Counted from the first letter of the stretch, positions 1 through 7,214 are shown. The stretch is 45,507 nucleotides of DNA from Pseudomonadota bacterium (GCA_029782295.1 JAKOVB010000168.1:233250-278756); one strand, 5' to 3'. Made by a program: numbers and translations. The notes: generated by a model not told the origin, from the sequence alone.

Positions 1-503
1 TTCTCAAGGAACACATCTTCAACTGGAAGATCTGGCCGGATTTCACGGCGATTCCGGATGCGAAAGACCCTTTCCTGCGATTCAGCGAAATCCGGATCGG
101 CGAAACCGTGAACATGGCAGGCAGGAAAATTACGCCGCTCCCCGTCAATCACGTGGTTCCTGCCGTTGGTTTCCAGATTGACAGCGGACGTGCCAGCCTG
201 GTGTTTTCTGGCGACACGACGACCTGCGATGCGCTCTGGGAGGCGGTCAACCGGATTGAAAACCTGAAGTACCTGATTATCGAAACCGCATTCGGCAATA
301 CGGAAATCAAGCTGGCCAGGACGTCCAAGCATCTTTGCCCGTCACTTTTGATGGAGGAGTTGAACAAACTGCTCCGTCCGGCGGAAGTGTTCATCACCCA
401 CCTCAAGCCGGGCGAGGGGGATGAAATCATGCACCAGATCAAGATTGCGACTTCTGCGTTTGACCCCAAGCCGTTGCAGTACTCCCAGGTATTTGAACTC
501 TAG
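1..503 (+). CDS. Class II 3',5'-cyclic-nucleotide phosphodiesterase, C-terminal part
   Basis: The reading frame is open from position 3, so the gene starts upstream of the window; about 166 C-terminal residues are present. The protein looks like the metallo-beta-lactamase-fold class II cyclic nucleotide phosphodiesterases (PDE1/CpdP type), which hydrolyse cAMP or cGMP to the 5' monophosphate. Visible landmarks are a HVVPAVGF segment, SGDTTTCD (the metal-ligand Asp after a strand), IIETAFGN, a conserved SKHL helix start and the ITHLKPGE histidine. The N-terminal HxHxDH metal motif lies outside the window. It is followed 19 bp later by a cyclic-nucleotide-binding protein, which supports a cyclic-nucleotide role. 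Family assignment is good; substrate preference is not visible. Confidence 0.8.
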   Translation, partial: LKEHIFNWKIWPDFTAIPDAKDPFLRFSEIRIGETVNMAGRKITPLPVNHVVPAVGFQIDSGRASLVFSGDTTTCDALWEAVNRIENLKYLIIETAFGNTEIKLARTSKHLCPSLLMEELNKLLRPAEVFITHLKPGEGDEIMHQIKIATSAFDPKPLQYSQVFEL

Positions 504-522
504 CAATGAAGAAAGACATGTA

Positions 523-1617
523 ATGGCATCCGTGGATAAATCCATACTGGCGAATCTTGACCCCATTTCATCCCTCTCTCCCGGGCGAATGGCTGAGTTG
601 GCTGACCTGTGTTTTGTCGAACACGTCAGCAAGGACCTGGACCCCTTCCGGATGAACGTCGTCAAGAACTCCCAGTCCCTTTACCTGTTGAAAGGCGAAC
701 TTGGATTGCGCTTCGAAGACGGCCGTAAGACCGTGCTCAAAGCCGGATCGGAAGAAGCTCGGCAGCCGGTCGCCAATGGTGGTGGCCCGTTGAAGTATGC
801 CTTGGCACTGACAGACCTGGAAATCGTACGGATCGACACCGACCTGCTCGACATCATGATGACCTGGGACCAGTTGGCCGGCTATGAACACTCTGCACCC
901 AAGGACGAAGCCCTGATTCAACCGCTGGAGCAGGTGCGAGGAACGGCGGACTGGATGCGCGAAACGGCGGCGTTCAGTGTCGGAAAACTGCAAAGCGGAG
1001 TGTTTAGCAAGCTGCCGCCGGCCAATGTGGAAGAGATGTTCCGCCGCATGAGCAGCGTGCCGGTCAAGGCGGGTCAGACCATCATCGTACAGGGCGCCGA
1101 AGGCGATTATTATTACCTGATCGAGAGCGGCGTTGCCGTCGTGACCCGAAGTGTTGAGGCAGGCCACCCGCCCGTGTTGCTTGCCGAGTTGCGCGATGGC
1201 GACGCTTTCGGAGAGGATGCGCTGGTGTCCGACAACAAACGTAACGCCACCGTGACCATGAAGACCGACGGCGTTCTGCTACGCCTCAAGAAAGCCGACT
1301 TTACCGAGTTGATGCAGGCACCGCTGCTGTCCAAGATTTCCTTTGCCGAAGCCGAGGCGAAAATCGCCTCCGGCGCCTGTCCGTTGTGGCTGGATGTTCG
1401 ATTCCCATCGGAATACAGCTATGACCACATGCCCGGCTCGATCAACGTCCCGCTGCATGAAATCCGTAATTTCATGAAGACGCTGGATCCTGCCAAGGAA
1501 TATATCACCTACTGCCAGACCGGGCGCCGGAGTTCCGCCGCCGCTTTCATCATGGCCCAGCACGGCTTCAAGGTCTATGTGCTGGAGGGCGGCAGCCGGG
1601 CAATCCGGAAAGGCTAG
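523..1617 (+). CDS. Cyclic nucleotide-binding domain protein with C-terminal rhodanese domain
   Basis: 364 residues. The frame is open further upstream, but ATG 523 follows a purine-rich GAAGAAAGA and clears the previous stop, so it is preferred. An N-terminal region (about 1-110) resembles a degenerate cyclic-nucleotide-binding fold. A second, better one spans about 165-275, with the phosphate-binding cassette GDAFGEDALVSDNKRNATV at about 226-244; the usual FGE-RxAT pattern is kept with N replacing one residue. A rhodanese domain follows (about 280-362) with DVRFPSEYSYDHMPGSINVP and the active loop CQTGRRS, nucleophile Cys331. It has no DNA-binding helix-turn-helix, so it is not a CRP-type regulator. 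It probably senses a cyclic nucleotide and acts on a sulfane-sulfur or partner protein; that is inference. The stop overlaps the convergent downstream gene in a shared CTAG. Confidence 0.85.
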   Translation: MASVDKSILANLDPISSLSPGRMAELADLCFVEHVSKDLDPFRMNVVKNSQSLYLLKGELGLRFEDGRKTVLKAGSEEARQPVANGGGPLKYALALTDLEIVRIDTDLLDIMMTWDQLAGYEHSAPKDEALIQPLEQVRGTADWMRETAAFSVGKLQSGVFSKLPPANVEEMFRRMSSVPVKAGQTIIVQGAEGDYYYLIESGVAVVTRSVEAGHPPVLLAELRDGDAFGEDALVSDNKRNATVTMKTDGVLLRLKKADFTELMQAPLLSKISFAEAEAKIASGACPLWLDVRFPSEYSYDHMPGSINVPLHEIRNFMKTLDPAKEYITYCQTGRRSSAAAFIMAQHGFKVYVLEGGSRAIRKG

Positions 1618-3149
1618 GGCTCCCCGGCCTGAACCGGTGACCTGCCCGGAATTTGTTGCAGGACGCCCGGACTGATTTCTACAGTAGGCCTGCCCGGTCC
1701 ACACTCTCCCACCAGCCAGCCCTGTTGCCAGAAACGCGGGGCGAAGTGATTGGTAGGCCAGTGTGTTTGAATGAAACACAAGTTGCGATCCCGTATGCTT
1801 TGCAGGGTGGTCAGGTTCATGATGACCAGAAGCATGGCTGTCAGCCCGACAAGATTCAATCCCTCAGTTTTTTCTTCATCCCCGTTGGTTAGCCCCATGA
1901 CGGGGTAGGCAAAGCAGATCACCGCCAGTACCTGGGATACAGGGTAGTTCAGTGTTCCTGCAAACATTGCCTGAATAGGCAGGACAATAGCCGCGCAGGT
2001 CATTGCCATGGAGGTATCGACAGGGATTCCCTGGCTATCTGCATGTCTAAGGACATTTAGTCGTTTGAGCAGGTCGCGTCCCACGAGCCAACTGAGAAGT
2101 ATTGTTGCGGGGACTCCCCATTCAGCGGCAAATTGCATGAAGAGGTTGTGCGGGTGAGCCGCATTCTGATTGGCCTGGTCTGCATAATGCATCGGCCCAA
2201 CGCCAAGCAAAGGGTGATTCCTGATCATGTCCCAGGCGATCCCCATGAGCAGCGTCCTCTGGGATGAGTCGGTACGTATCAGTTTGGAGGAGACCGGGGT
2301 GTCGCCAGTGCCTTGACTCATCAGTAATGGGATAACCATGGTCAGGATGGCAAAAATGACAAACCCGTAAACCCAGAACTTGAGTTGAGAGAAAAGAAAT
2401 TTCTGGTAATGCCGCCCCAGCATCAGCCAAAGAGAGGCATGCAGAACGGCATGGGCCACGATCAGGCTCCGGGATCCCGCGAGCAGTGCCAATGCAAAAT
2501 AGGCGCTGACGAGGAGCGTCCCAGTTTGTCTGGCGATCGGTCTGGAGTCGAGGCGCTCAAGTGCTGTTGGCAATAAAAGCAGTATGAAGGACTGGTAGTC
2601 ACTGAAAAAGCGGATATTGGAAAATCCCGGAAATTGAACGGTCCTGATGAGTCCTGGTATAGGGGGCTCAAAATAGACGCTAGAGTTGATGCGCCAGAAC
2701 CACCAGAGGTAAGTTAGTGCGGCAAATAGTGCATAGTGCAGCAGCACGTTATCCAGAGAAGCCTGCGAGCGTATGCCCCACTTTCTGGTCGAGACGGCCG
2801 TTACGACTAGCAGCAGGAACCAGGACCACTCCAGCAGGGCAAACTGAACGTGATGTGCAACGGCGAGTGCTGAGATGAGGCCAAGTCCGAAAACACATGT
2901 CCATGCATAGAAGTCAAAATTCGAGGTTCTCCGCAGCGGAGGCGCCAGGACAAATATCCAGCCCATCGAAAACAGTAATACGCCCGCCTCGATGATTCGC
3001 TGCCAATCCATCAGGGTGATGCCTGACCATGAGATTGGCAAGCCCGTCAAAGGTAGGAAGGGGGAAGCGAGTGCGTACCCGAGCAATAATCCCCAGCAAA
3101 CTCGGCCGTCCAACAGCAGTTTTTGCATCTTCGATGGACTTCCGGGCAC
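1614..3149 (-). CDS. O-antigen ligase/Wzy family membrane protein, possible pilin or glycan O-ligase
   Basis: About 511 residues, strongly hydrophobic with roughly ten to twelve membrane segments. Near residues 310-355 it has the Wzy_C (O-antigen ligase) signature: GVGPMHYADQANQ, then a periplasmic HPHN (His332-Asn335) and LFMQFAAEWG. This family transfers undecaprenyl-linked glycans to lipid A core or, as PglL/PilO/TfpO, to pilins and other secreted proteins. Its place at the end of a pilin gene cluster favours a glycan O-oligosaccharyltransferase, but the substrate is not visible. The GTG at 3149 overlaps the upstream stop by one base (TAGTG); an ATG at 3128 with GGAAG ten bases before it is an equal alternative. 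The end overlaps the convergent cyclic-nucleotide gene by four bases. Confidence 0.75.
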   Translation of the reverse strand: MPGSPSKMQKLLLDGRVCWGLLLGYALASPFLPLTGLPISWSGITLMDWQRIIEAGVLLFSMGWIFVLAPPLRRTSNFDFYAWTCVFGLGLISALAVAHHVQFALLEWSWFLLLVVTAVSTRKWGIRSQASLDNVLLHYALFAALTYLWWFWRINSSVYFEPPIPGLIRTVQFPGFSNIRFFSDYQSFILLLLPTALERLDSRPIARQTGTLLVSAYFALALLAGSRSLIVAHAVLHASLWLMLGRHYQKFLFSQLKFWVYGFVIFAILTMVIPLLMSQGTGDTPVSSKLIRTDSSQRTLLMGIAWDMIRNHPLLGVGPMHYADQANQNAAHPHNLFMQFAAEWGVPATILLSWLVGRDLLKRLNVLRHADSQGIPVDTSMAMTCAAIVLPIQAMFAGTLNYPVSQVLAVICFAYPVMGLTNGDEEKTEGLNLVGLTAMLLVIMNLTTLQSIRDRNLCFIQTHWPTNHFAPRFWQQGWLVGECGPGRPTVEISPGVLQQIPGRSPVQAGEP

Positions 3150-4042
3150 TACCGTCCCTCAACGTATTTGAGGAACGCATTCTCCAGGTTAAGCATGGGC
3201 TTAATTTCCATGATGCGGTGCCCGGCATTTTCCAGTTGGTGCAGGAGCGGCCACAATTCGCTTCTTGGGCACTTGCCTGACCAGCGGTCGTTGGATTCCA
3301 GCGTCATGCCCGCGACCGGTTGTGTCCCGAGGCTGCGGACGATGAGGATTTCCTCTCCCCCCATCAGGTCGCCGGGATGTGCGATGGTTTTAAGCTCTCC
3401 CTGATGGATCAGGCCAAAACGGTCTGCAAGGCGCTCTACATCGTGGAGCACATGCGATGTCAGGAAAATCGAGCCTCCTGAGGCTTTGAAGTCCGCAAGA
3501 ATTTCCACGACATCTCTCCGGCCGATCGGGTCCAGCCCCGAAAGCGGCTCATCCAGAACCAGCAAGCGGGGATTGGCGACCAGGCCATGTGCCAGCGCGG
3601 CGCGCTGCAGCATGCCCTTGGAGAAACCGCGCATCAGTTTGTTGGAAGAGTGATCCATGCCGAAGCGTTCCAGCCACTTCATGCAATGCGCACGGGGATT
3701 TGAAATCTCAATGCGATTGACCTGCAGACTCATCATCAGCATTTCAAGCGGTGTCAGGTAGTCCGGAAGGCTGGGATTCTCCGGAACGTAGCCCATGCCT
3801 TTTCGTGACTCGGGAAAGGATGCATTTATTCCATGTAGAAGAATCCGGCCAGATGTGGCAGTTGAGGCGCCTGTTAAGACTTTAATCGTGGTGCTTTTTC
3901 CCGCGCCGTTCGGGCCAATAAAGCCAAACACCTCACCTTCAAGTACGTTGAAGGAAATTTCCTTTACCGCGTGAGTTGGAGGAGTACGCCATCTTCGGGG
4001 ATAGATTTTGCTAAAAGATTCAACACTAATGGCGGTTGTCAT
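3149..4042 (-). CDS. ABC transporter ATP-binding protein
   Basis: 297 residues. It has Walker A GPNGAGKST (43-51), a signature-like FSKGMLQ (140-146, replacing LSGGQ as is common in CcmA/DrrA-type exporters), Walker B LLVLDE (160-165) with the D-loop SGLDP, and a switch histidine in TSHVLHDVERL. About 70 residues after the ATPase core form a small C-terminal domain, as in many ABC-2 exporters. With the ABC-2 permease two genes upstream it would form an export or membrane-regulating complex; the cargo is unknown. The start overlaps the preceding gene by 17 bp and the stop overlaps the next start, so the genes are translationally coupled. An exporter ATPase also lies near pilA in Geobacter, recalled from the literature rather than tested here. 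Confidence 0.9.
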   Translation of the reverse strand: MTTAISVESFSKIYPRRWRTPPTHAVKEISFNVLEGEVFGFIGPNGAGKSTTIKVLTGASTATSGRILLHGINASFPESRKGMGYVPENPSLPDYLTPLEMLMMSLQVNRIEISNPRAHCMKWLERFGMDHSSNKLMRGFSKGMLQRAALAHGLVANPRLLVLDEPLSGLDPIGRRDVVEILADFKASGGSIFLTSHVLHDVERLADRFGLIHQGELKTIAHPGDLMGGEEILIVRSLGTQPVAGMTLESNDRWSGKCPRSELWPLLHQLENAGHRIMEIKPMLNLENAFLKYVEGR

Positions 4043-4883
4043 GTTTTTTGTTCCCTTGGACTTGGGTCATTCCATGGCTATCGATGATATAGCTTTGACC
4101 AAACGGGTCATTTGGATGGCTTTGAAGGATTCTGGATGACACGAGATCCTCAACGCTGGAGGGGGGGCGATGAAACTTTTCCGTGTATGCCGCGATTGCT
4201 TCATCAATTGTAATCATCTGATTAAGCTGATCGGCTCTCATCATGATTTGGCGTCGAAGATTGGAATAGCGTGATTGATTAGCCATTAGCTTCAGGATGT
4301 TAAGTGCCTGTCGACGGTCGGTTCCCTTGGAGATCCATTTTGCAGCAAGCTTGGCTAATGCTATTTTGTCTTCTTCGTTCGAGCTATGCTGAGATGCGAT
4401 TTGTAGCCATTTCGCCCCTGAGAGTGTGTCATGGCGAAAATAATATTCATTAAAAGCGCAATAAAATGGTGGGAGCATATCGAAAGATCGTGCATTGCTT
4501 GCTTTGATGAGGATCTCTTGCGCGGAATCCAACTGGTTGGTCCAAGACAGGTTGGCAGCAGCCAAATAGTAATTGTCTTCATGAAATGGATTCAGTGATG
4601 CTGCATCGGTCTGAATTTTTGATTGAATGACAAAGCGATCAGGATTGTTGTCCTGGGTATTAACCGTAAGTGCGCGAAAGACAGTGATGTTTGTTGCCAG
4701 ATAGCGGTCACCGCCACTTAAAATCACCTGAATGAAGGCTGGAATGGCAACCTGCATTTCCAGCGTGGATGTCTGTTGAGCGGCGTGCTCCATCCTGTGT
4801 GTGGTGGTAGCAAAAATCAGCCAAGCTAAACTGAGGGGGATCAAATAAAAATGATCCCTCACACTCTTGACTGATGTGAACAT
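4026..4883 (-). CDS. Membrane-anchored protein of unknown function in the pilin cluster
   Basis: 285 residues; not recognised as a named family. One hydrophobic segment near the N-terminus (about 12-26) should anchor it with most of the protein outside the cytoplasm. The middle (about 90-230) is helical with repeated small/aromatic pairs, as in TPR-like solenoids (for example NPFHEDNYYLAAANLSW), though no clean repeat can be drawn by eye. The C-terminal stretch, with PPSSVEDLVSS, then HPNDPFGQSYIID and a final GMTQVQ, resembles the short tail module that closes pseudopilins and related proteins. It lies between the permease (TAA directly abuts this ATG) and the ATPase (17-bp overlap), so it is probably a dedicated third part of that ABC system. 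Third-position GC is lower than in neighbouring housekeeping genes. Confidence 0.7.
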   Translation of the reverse strand: MFTSVKSVRDHFYLIPLSLAWLIFATTTHRMEHAAQQTSTLEMQVAIPAFIQVILSGGDRYLATNITVFRALTVNTQDNNPDRFVIQSKIQTDAASLNPFHEDNYYLAAANLSWTNQLDSAQEILIKASNARSFDMLPPFYCAFNEYYFRHDTLSGAKWLQIASQHSSNEEDKIALAKLAAKWISKGTDRRQALNILKLMANQSRYSNLRRQIMMRADQLNQMITIDEAIAAYTEKFHRPPSSVEDLVSSRILQSHPNDPFGQSYIIDSHGMTQVQGNKKHDNRH

Positions 4884-5687
4884 TTAATCAAACTCCCGAC
4901 TTTTGAGTGCCTTGATCGAAATCATCAGGATAAGGCTGATATAACTTAGCGCCATGAGGAAGGACATGGCGATGGATTCAGGCTGGGGTGTAAGGTCATA
5001 CATTGGCCAGATGCGCCAATCCAGTCTGGATAGATCTGGCAGAACCAGTTTGGCAAAATTAAGTGTGGAATCGAACTGATGAATAAGGTCCTGTTGGCCA
5101 TCTGCCCCTTTGGCAAAATATTCTAGGACCGACCCGATGCTATGACCGGCAATCGCAAATGCACTGCCCAAGGCAAGTGGTAAGGCCGGAACGGTAGAAA
5201 TGCTGGCGATGCAAAGGGCAAAAGCGGCGACCACAATCACGTCAATCCAGATGCCTGCAATCGCGGCCCAATAGGCTATACCCAGCGAGCCGTGATGGGC
5301 CTGTTGATATTCGTTCGATGCTGCAAATACAACCAGCCACAACAACAAACCGAATATCAACGAGGCTGTCAGCAATAATCCAGAAATCCCTATATATCGC
5401 CCTATCAGGTACTGTGACCTTGATATTGGGTAGGCGGTATAGACAATGATGCTTTTTTTCTCGATTTCCTTGCCGACGAGATCTTGTACCCAGAACAACG
5501 CGAGCAAAATCAAGGAAAAACGTAACCCTGAGAATCCAACATCCATGGCAACTGTTTCCGGTTGCCGTGGCGAAAAAAAAGCTGCTAAATAAGCGCCAAA
5601 TATGAGGAGAAGTCCTAAAGCAAAGACTGCCTGGAAAGTGCGACCACGGACTCCTGATAGCCAAGCGGAAATGATGAAGCTACGCAT
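4884..5687 (-). CDS. ABC-2 type transporter permease
   Basis: 267 residues from ATG 5687. About six hydrophobic segments are visible, including FALGLLLIFGAYLAAFF, LILLALFWVQDLVG, a long one around ISGLLLTASLIFGLLLWLVVF, and a last one before the C-terminal LKSREFD. The cytosolic KEIEKKSIIVYTAYPISRSQYLIGRY stretch is the type of coupling segment seen in ABC-2 permeases. An in-frame ATG at 5720 also exists, but it sits in the loop of a rho-independent hairpin (5711-5731) that should end the upstream pilin transcript, so the start at 5687 (MRSFIISAW) is preferred; its ribosome site is weak. Pairs with the ATPase at 3149-4042. Confidence 0.8.
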   Translation of the reverse strand: MRSFIISAWLSGVRGRTFQAVFALGLLLIFGAYLAAFFSPRQPETVAMDVGFSGLRFSLILLALFWVQDLVGKEIEKKSIIVYTAYPISRSQYLIGRYIGISGLLLTASLIFGLLLWLVVFAASNEYQQAHHGSLGIAYWAAIAGIWIDVIVVAAFALCIASISTVPALPLALGSAFAIAGHSIGSVLEYFAKGADGQQDLIHQFDSTLNFAKLVLPDLSRLDWRIWPMYDLTPQPESIAMSFLMALSYISLILMISIKALKSREFD

Positions 5688-5706
5688 GCTTGTTGATCCA
5701 GAAATT

Positions 5707-5734
5707 AAAAAGCGCGCCATGAAGGCGCGCTTTT
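5707..5734 (-). terminator. Rho-independent terminator after the secreted pilin-partner gene
   Basis: Read on the minus strand: A-tract, GCGCGCC stem, five-base loop, GGCGCGC, then TTTTT. It lies 16 bp beyond the stop of the 134-residue secreted protein and just inside the possible upstream start of the ABC permease. It probably lets only a fraction of pilin transcripts continue into the exporter genes, giving much pilin and little exporter. Confidence 0.8.
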
Positions 5735-5749
5735 GTTAGGCAAGTTCTC

Positions 5750-6154
5750 TTAGGTTCCTGCTGCAGTCAAGGCAGCAGTCGCCTGAGTGCCTGCTTCGGT
5801 TTTGGCTGCTGCGATATTGGCGTATCTGGCGGCAGCGGCGGCTTCGATTGGGGCAGAACCGCCAGCGGTATGAACGCGGTATGATTTTCCGCGACCCTTG
5901 GCGTTTGCGGTTGCAATGCCAGCATTGACGCCGTTGCAATCAAAGGCTGCAGCCACGTTGGCAGATAGTGCAATTTTTACGACGTCCGTATCGTTAAGTG
6001 CGTCGCATACGGCGGTTCCTCCTGCAGCCTTCTGAACCGTGTATGGCGTGGCGCCGCCAGTTTGCGAGTAATCCAAAGTTACCGGCGCTGCCCAAGCGGC
6101 GGTAAAACCAAATAGAATCGATGAAACAGCAATAATCTTAGTGGAAGTTTTCAT
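5750..6154 (-). CDS. Small secreted protein next to the mini-pilin, candidate separate pilin globular subunit (PilA-C-like)
   Basis: 134 residues. A clear Sec signal peptide (MKTSTK then a hydrophobic core, cleavage after AWA at about residue 22) leaves about 112 residues. There are two cysteines (Cys50, Cys73) that could form one disulfide, a run of short beta-prone stretches (about 25-100, with GKSYRVHTAGGSAP) and an alanine-rich C-terminal tail (about 103-134). It has no prepilin motif of its own. It starts 30 bp after the mini-pilin stop with AAAGGAATTC as ribosome site, so both are one transcript. In Geobacter a short PilA-N is followed by a secreted PilA-C/Spc of about 100 residues that completes the pilin; size, position and secretion match that arrangement. 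Sequence homology to PilA-C could not be tested, so the function is inference. Confidence 0.7.
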   Translation of the reverse strand: MKTSTKIIAVSSILFGFTAAWAAPVTLDYSQTGGATPYTVQKAAGGTAVCDALNDTDVVKIALSANVAAAFDCNGVNAGIATANAKGRGKSYRVHTAGGSAPIEAAAAARYANIAAAKTEAGTQATAALTAAGT

Positions 6155-6184
6155 TATGAATTCCTTTGATATCCGGTTGATTGG

Positions 6185-6364
6185 TTACATCGCAGCGACA
6201 AAAGAAGTCAGAACGTTCTTGACGTCTGCTTGGGCCGAGGTATCTGCCGCCTTCTGGCGATACTCTGCAAACTGCGGAATGGCAATGGCAGCCAGAATAC
6301 CGATAATCGCAACAACGATCATCAGTTCGATCAGGGTGAAACCCTTTTGTGCTTTCTTCATCAT
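6185..6364 (-). CDS. Short type IV prepilin (mini-pilin, PilA-N-like)
   Basis: 59 residues: leader MMKKAQKG, cut by PilD before Phe, then a 51-residue mature chain. The mature start [20 protein letters not shown] is textbook type IVa, with Glu5 and Pro22, followed by [19 protein letters not shown]. The chain stops right after the alpha-1 helix, so the whole globular beta domain of a usual 140-160-residue pilin is absent. This matches the short Geobacter-type PilA. Three ATGs in a row (6367, 6364, 6361) follow AAAGGGG; spacing best fits 6364. A sigma-54 promoter lies upstream and a secreted partner gene lies 30 bp downstream with its own ribosome site, so it is not a frameshifted long pilin. 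Confidence 0.9.
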   Translation of the reverse strand: MMKKAQKGFTLIELMIVVAIIGILAAIAIPQFAEYRQKAADTSAQADVKNVLTSFVAAM

Positions 6365-6428
6365 CATGCAACCCCTTTGAGTCATGGTTAAAAATTTGGC
6401 TGGTCTAGATCGGCCATATGATCTTACG

Positions 6429-6444
6429 AGCAACAGTCATGCCA
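6429..6444 (-). promoter_or_regulatory. Sigma-54 promoter of the mini-pilin operon
   Basis: The minus strand reads TGGCATGACTGTTGCT, matching the RpoN consensus TGGCAC-N5-TTGCA/T with GG and GC exactly ten bases apart. Transcription should start near 6418, giving a leader of about 50 bases to the pilin start. pilA promoters of Pseudomonas and Geobacter are also RpoN/PilR-dependent. Confidence 0.85.
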
Positions 6445-6609
6445 ACTTTACATCAGCCGGCGTTGAAACTCCACGGTTTTAATTCCCGACCTTGGTCCGA
6501 TGCTTCCTGAACCGTTCTGGCAGTGCTCCCTGCAAGCCGCTGATCCCTGTATATCAGCTAGCGGGAAGCGATCTAGAGAAAATCATAACAGAAAAAACGG
6601 CCAATGGAA

Positions 6610-6626
6610 GTGACAAAAAATGTCAC
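6610..6626. promoter_or_regulatory. Palindrome upstream of the sigma-54 promoter, candidate enhancer site
   Basis: GTGACA-N5-TGTCAC, a perfect 6-bp dyad, lies about 165 bp upstream of the -24 element, at a distance typical for sigma-54 activators. A further TGACA occurs at 6632-6636. PilR of Pseudomonas binds TGTC-type elements, so this is a candidate PilR site; a different regulator is possible. Confidence 0.4.
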
Positions 6627-6659
6627 CTTCTGACAATTCTGGGCAATTCCGGCTTTGTA

Positions 6660-6699
6660 AAAGAAAAACCCCTGCAAGGCTTATTTCGATGCAGGGGTT
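6660..6699 (-). terminator. Rho-independent terminator of the SRPBCC gene
   Basis: Minus strand: a ten-base stem AACCCCTGCA (6690-6699), 13-base loop, TGCAGGGGTT (6667-6676), then TTTCTTTT. It lies about 30 bp after the stop at 6729. Together with the pilin promoter and the palindrome it accounts for the 364-base gap 6365-6728, in which no other coding signal is seen. Confidence 0.85.
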
Positions 6700-6728
6700 C
6701 TGATGGGTCGGCTTGCGCCGTAGGGTAG

Positions 6729-7181
6729 TTACTTGCCTTCGACCAGCTTCTTGATGTTGGCGAAGCCGGCATCCATCACGTCGTTGGCCGCCTTGATCGC
6801 GGATGCGTCATCCTGGCCGGCTGGAATCGGCGGGTTCAGGCGATAGACGCGGTAGAAGCGGGCGACCCAGGTGATGGTGCTTTCGCCAGCGCCCGGGCCT
6901 GCCTTGACGGTCAGGAAGGAGTTGTAGTCGCCGAAGGCCAGTTTGGTGGTGTCGTATTCGTATTTGAACTTCATGTCGGCGTCATCTGCGGACTTGAACT
7001 TGGCGCCTTCCGGGGACGGGTGCCACTTGGAGAAGTTGTTGAAGTCCTTGACCAGGGCCCAGACCTTGGCCGGGTCGGCCTTGACGGTGATAGTCTTTTC
7101 GACTTTTTGCGGGGAAGGGCCGTGTGCGGCTGCAGTCAACGGCAGCATCAGGGCGGCGAAAATGGCGATCAGCTTTTTCAT
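6729..7181 (-). CDS. Periplasmic SRPBCC-family (MxaD-like) protein
   Basis: 150 residues. A signal peptide (about 1-19, ending LTAAA before HGPSPQ) exports it. The rest is one SRPBCC/polyketide-cyclase-like domain: KTITVKADPAKVWALVKDFNNFSKWHP is the usual beta1-alpha1-alpha2 opening, and the long C-terminal helix runs from about 125 (DDASAIKAANDVMDAGFANIKKLVEG). Such exported SRPBCC proteins include MxaD, found with methanol dehydrogenases. A YVTN beta-propeller gene lies 33 bp upstream in the same direction, a pairing that also occurs near PQQ-dependent alcohol dehydrogenases, but no such dehydrogenase is in the window. GGAG ahead of the ATG supports the start. Confidence 0.75.
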   Translation of the reverse strand: MKKLIAIFAALMLPLTAAAHGPSPQKVEKTITVKADPAKVWALVKDFNNFSKWHPSPEGAKFKSADDADMKFKYEYDTTKLAFGDYNSFLTVKAGPGAGESTITWVARFYRVYRLNPPIPAGQDDASAIKAANDVMDAGFANIKKLVEGK

Positions 7182-7214
7182 GCGAGGTTCTCCAAAGTTA
7201 ATGAACTACAAAAA

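Noticed and set aside
6185-6364. Mini-pilin as a frameshifted or truncated pseudogene
   Set aside because: The following gene has its own ribosome site and signal peptide, the pair is in one transcript with a good promoter and terminator, and the size fits known short pilins.
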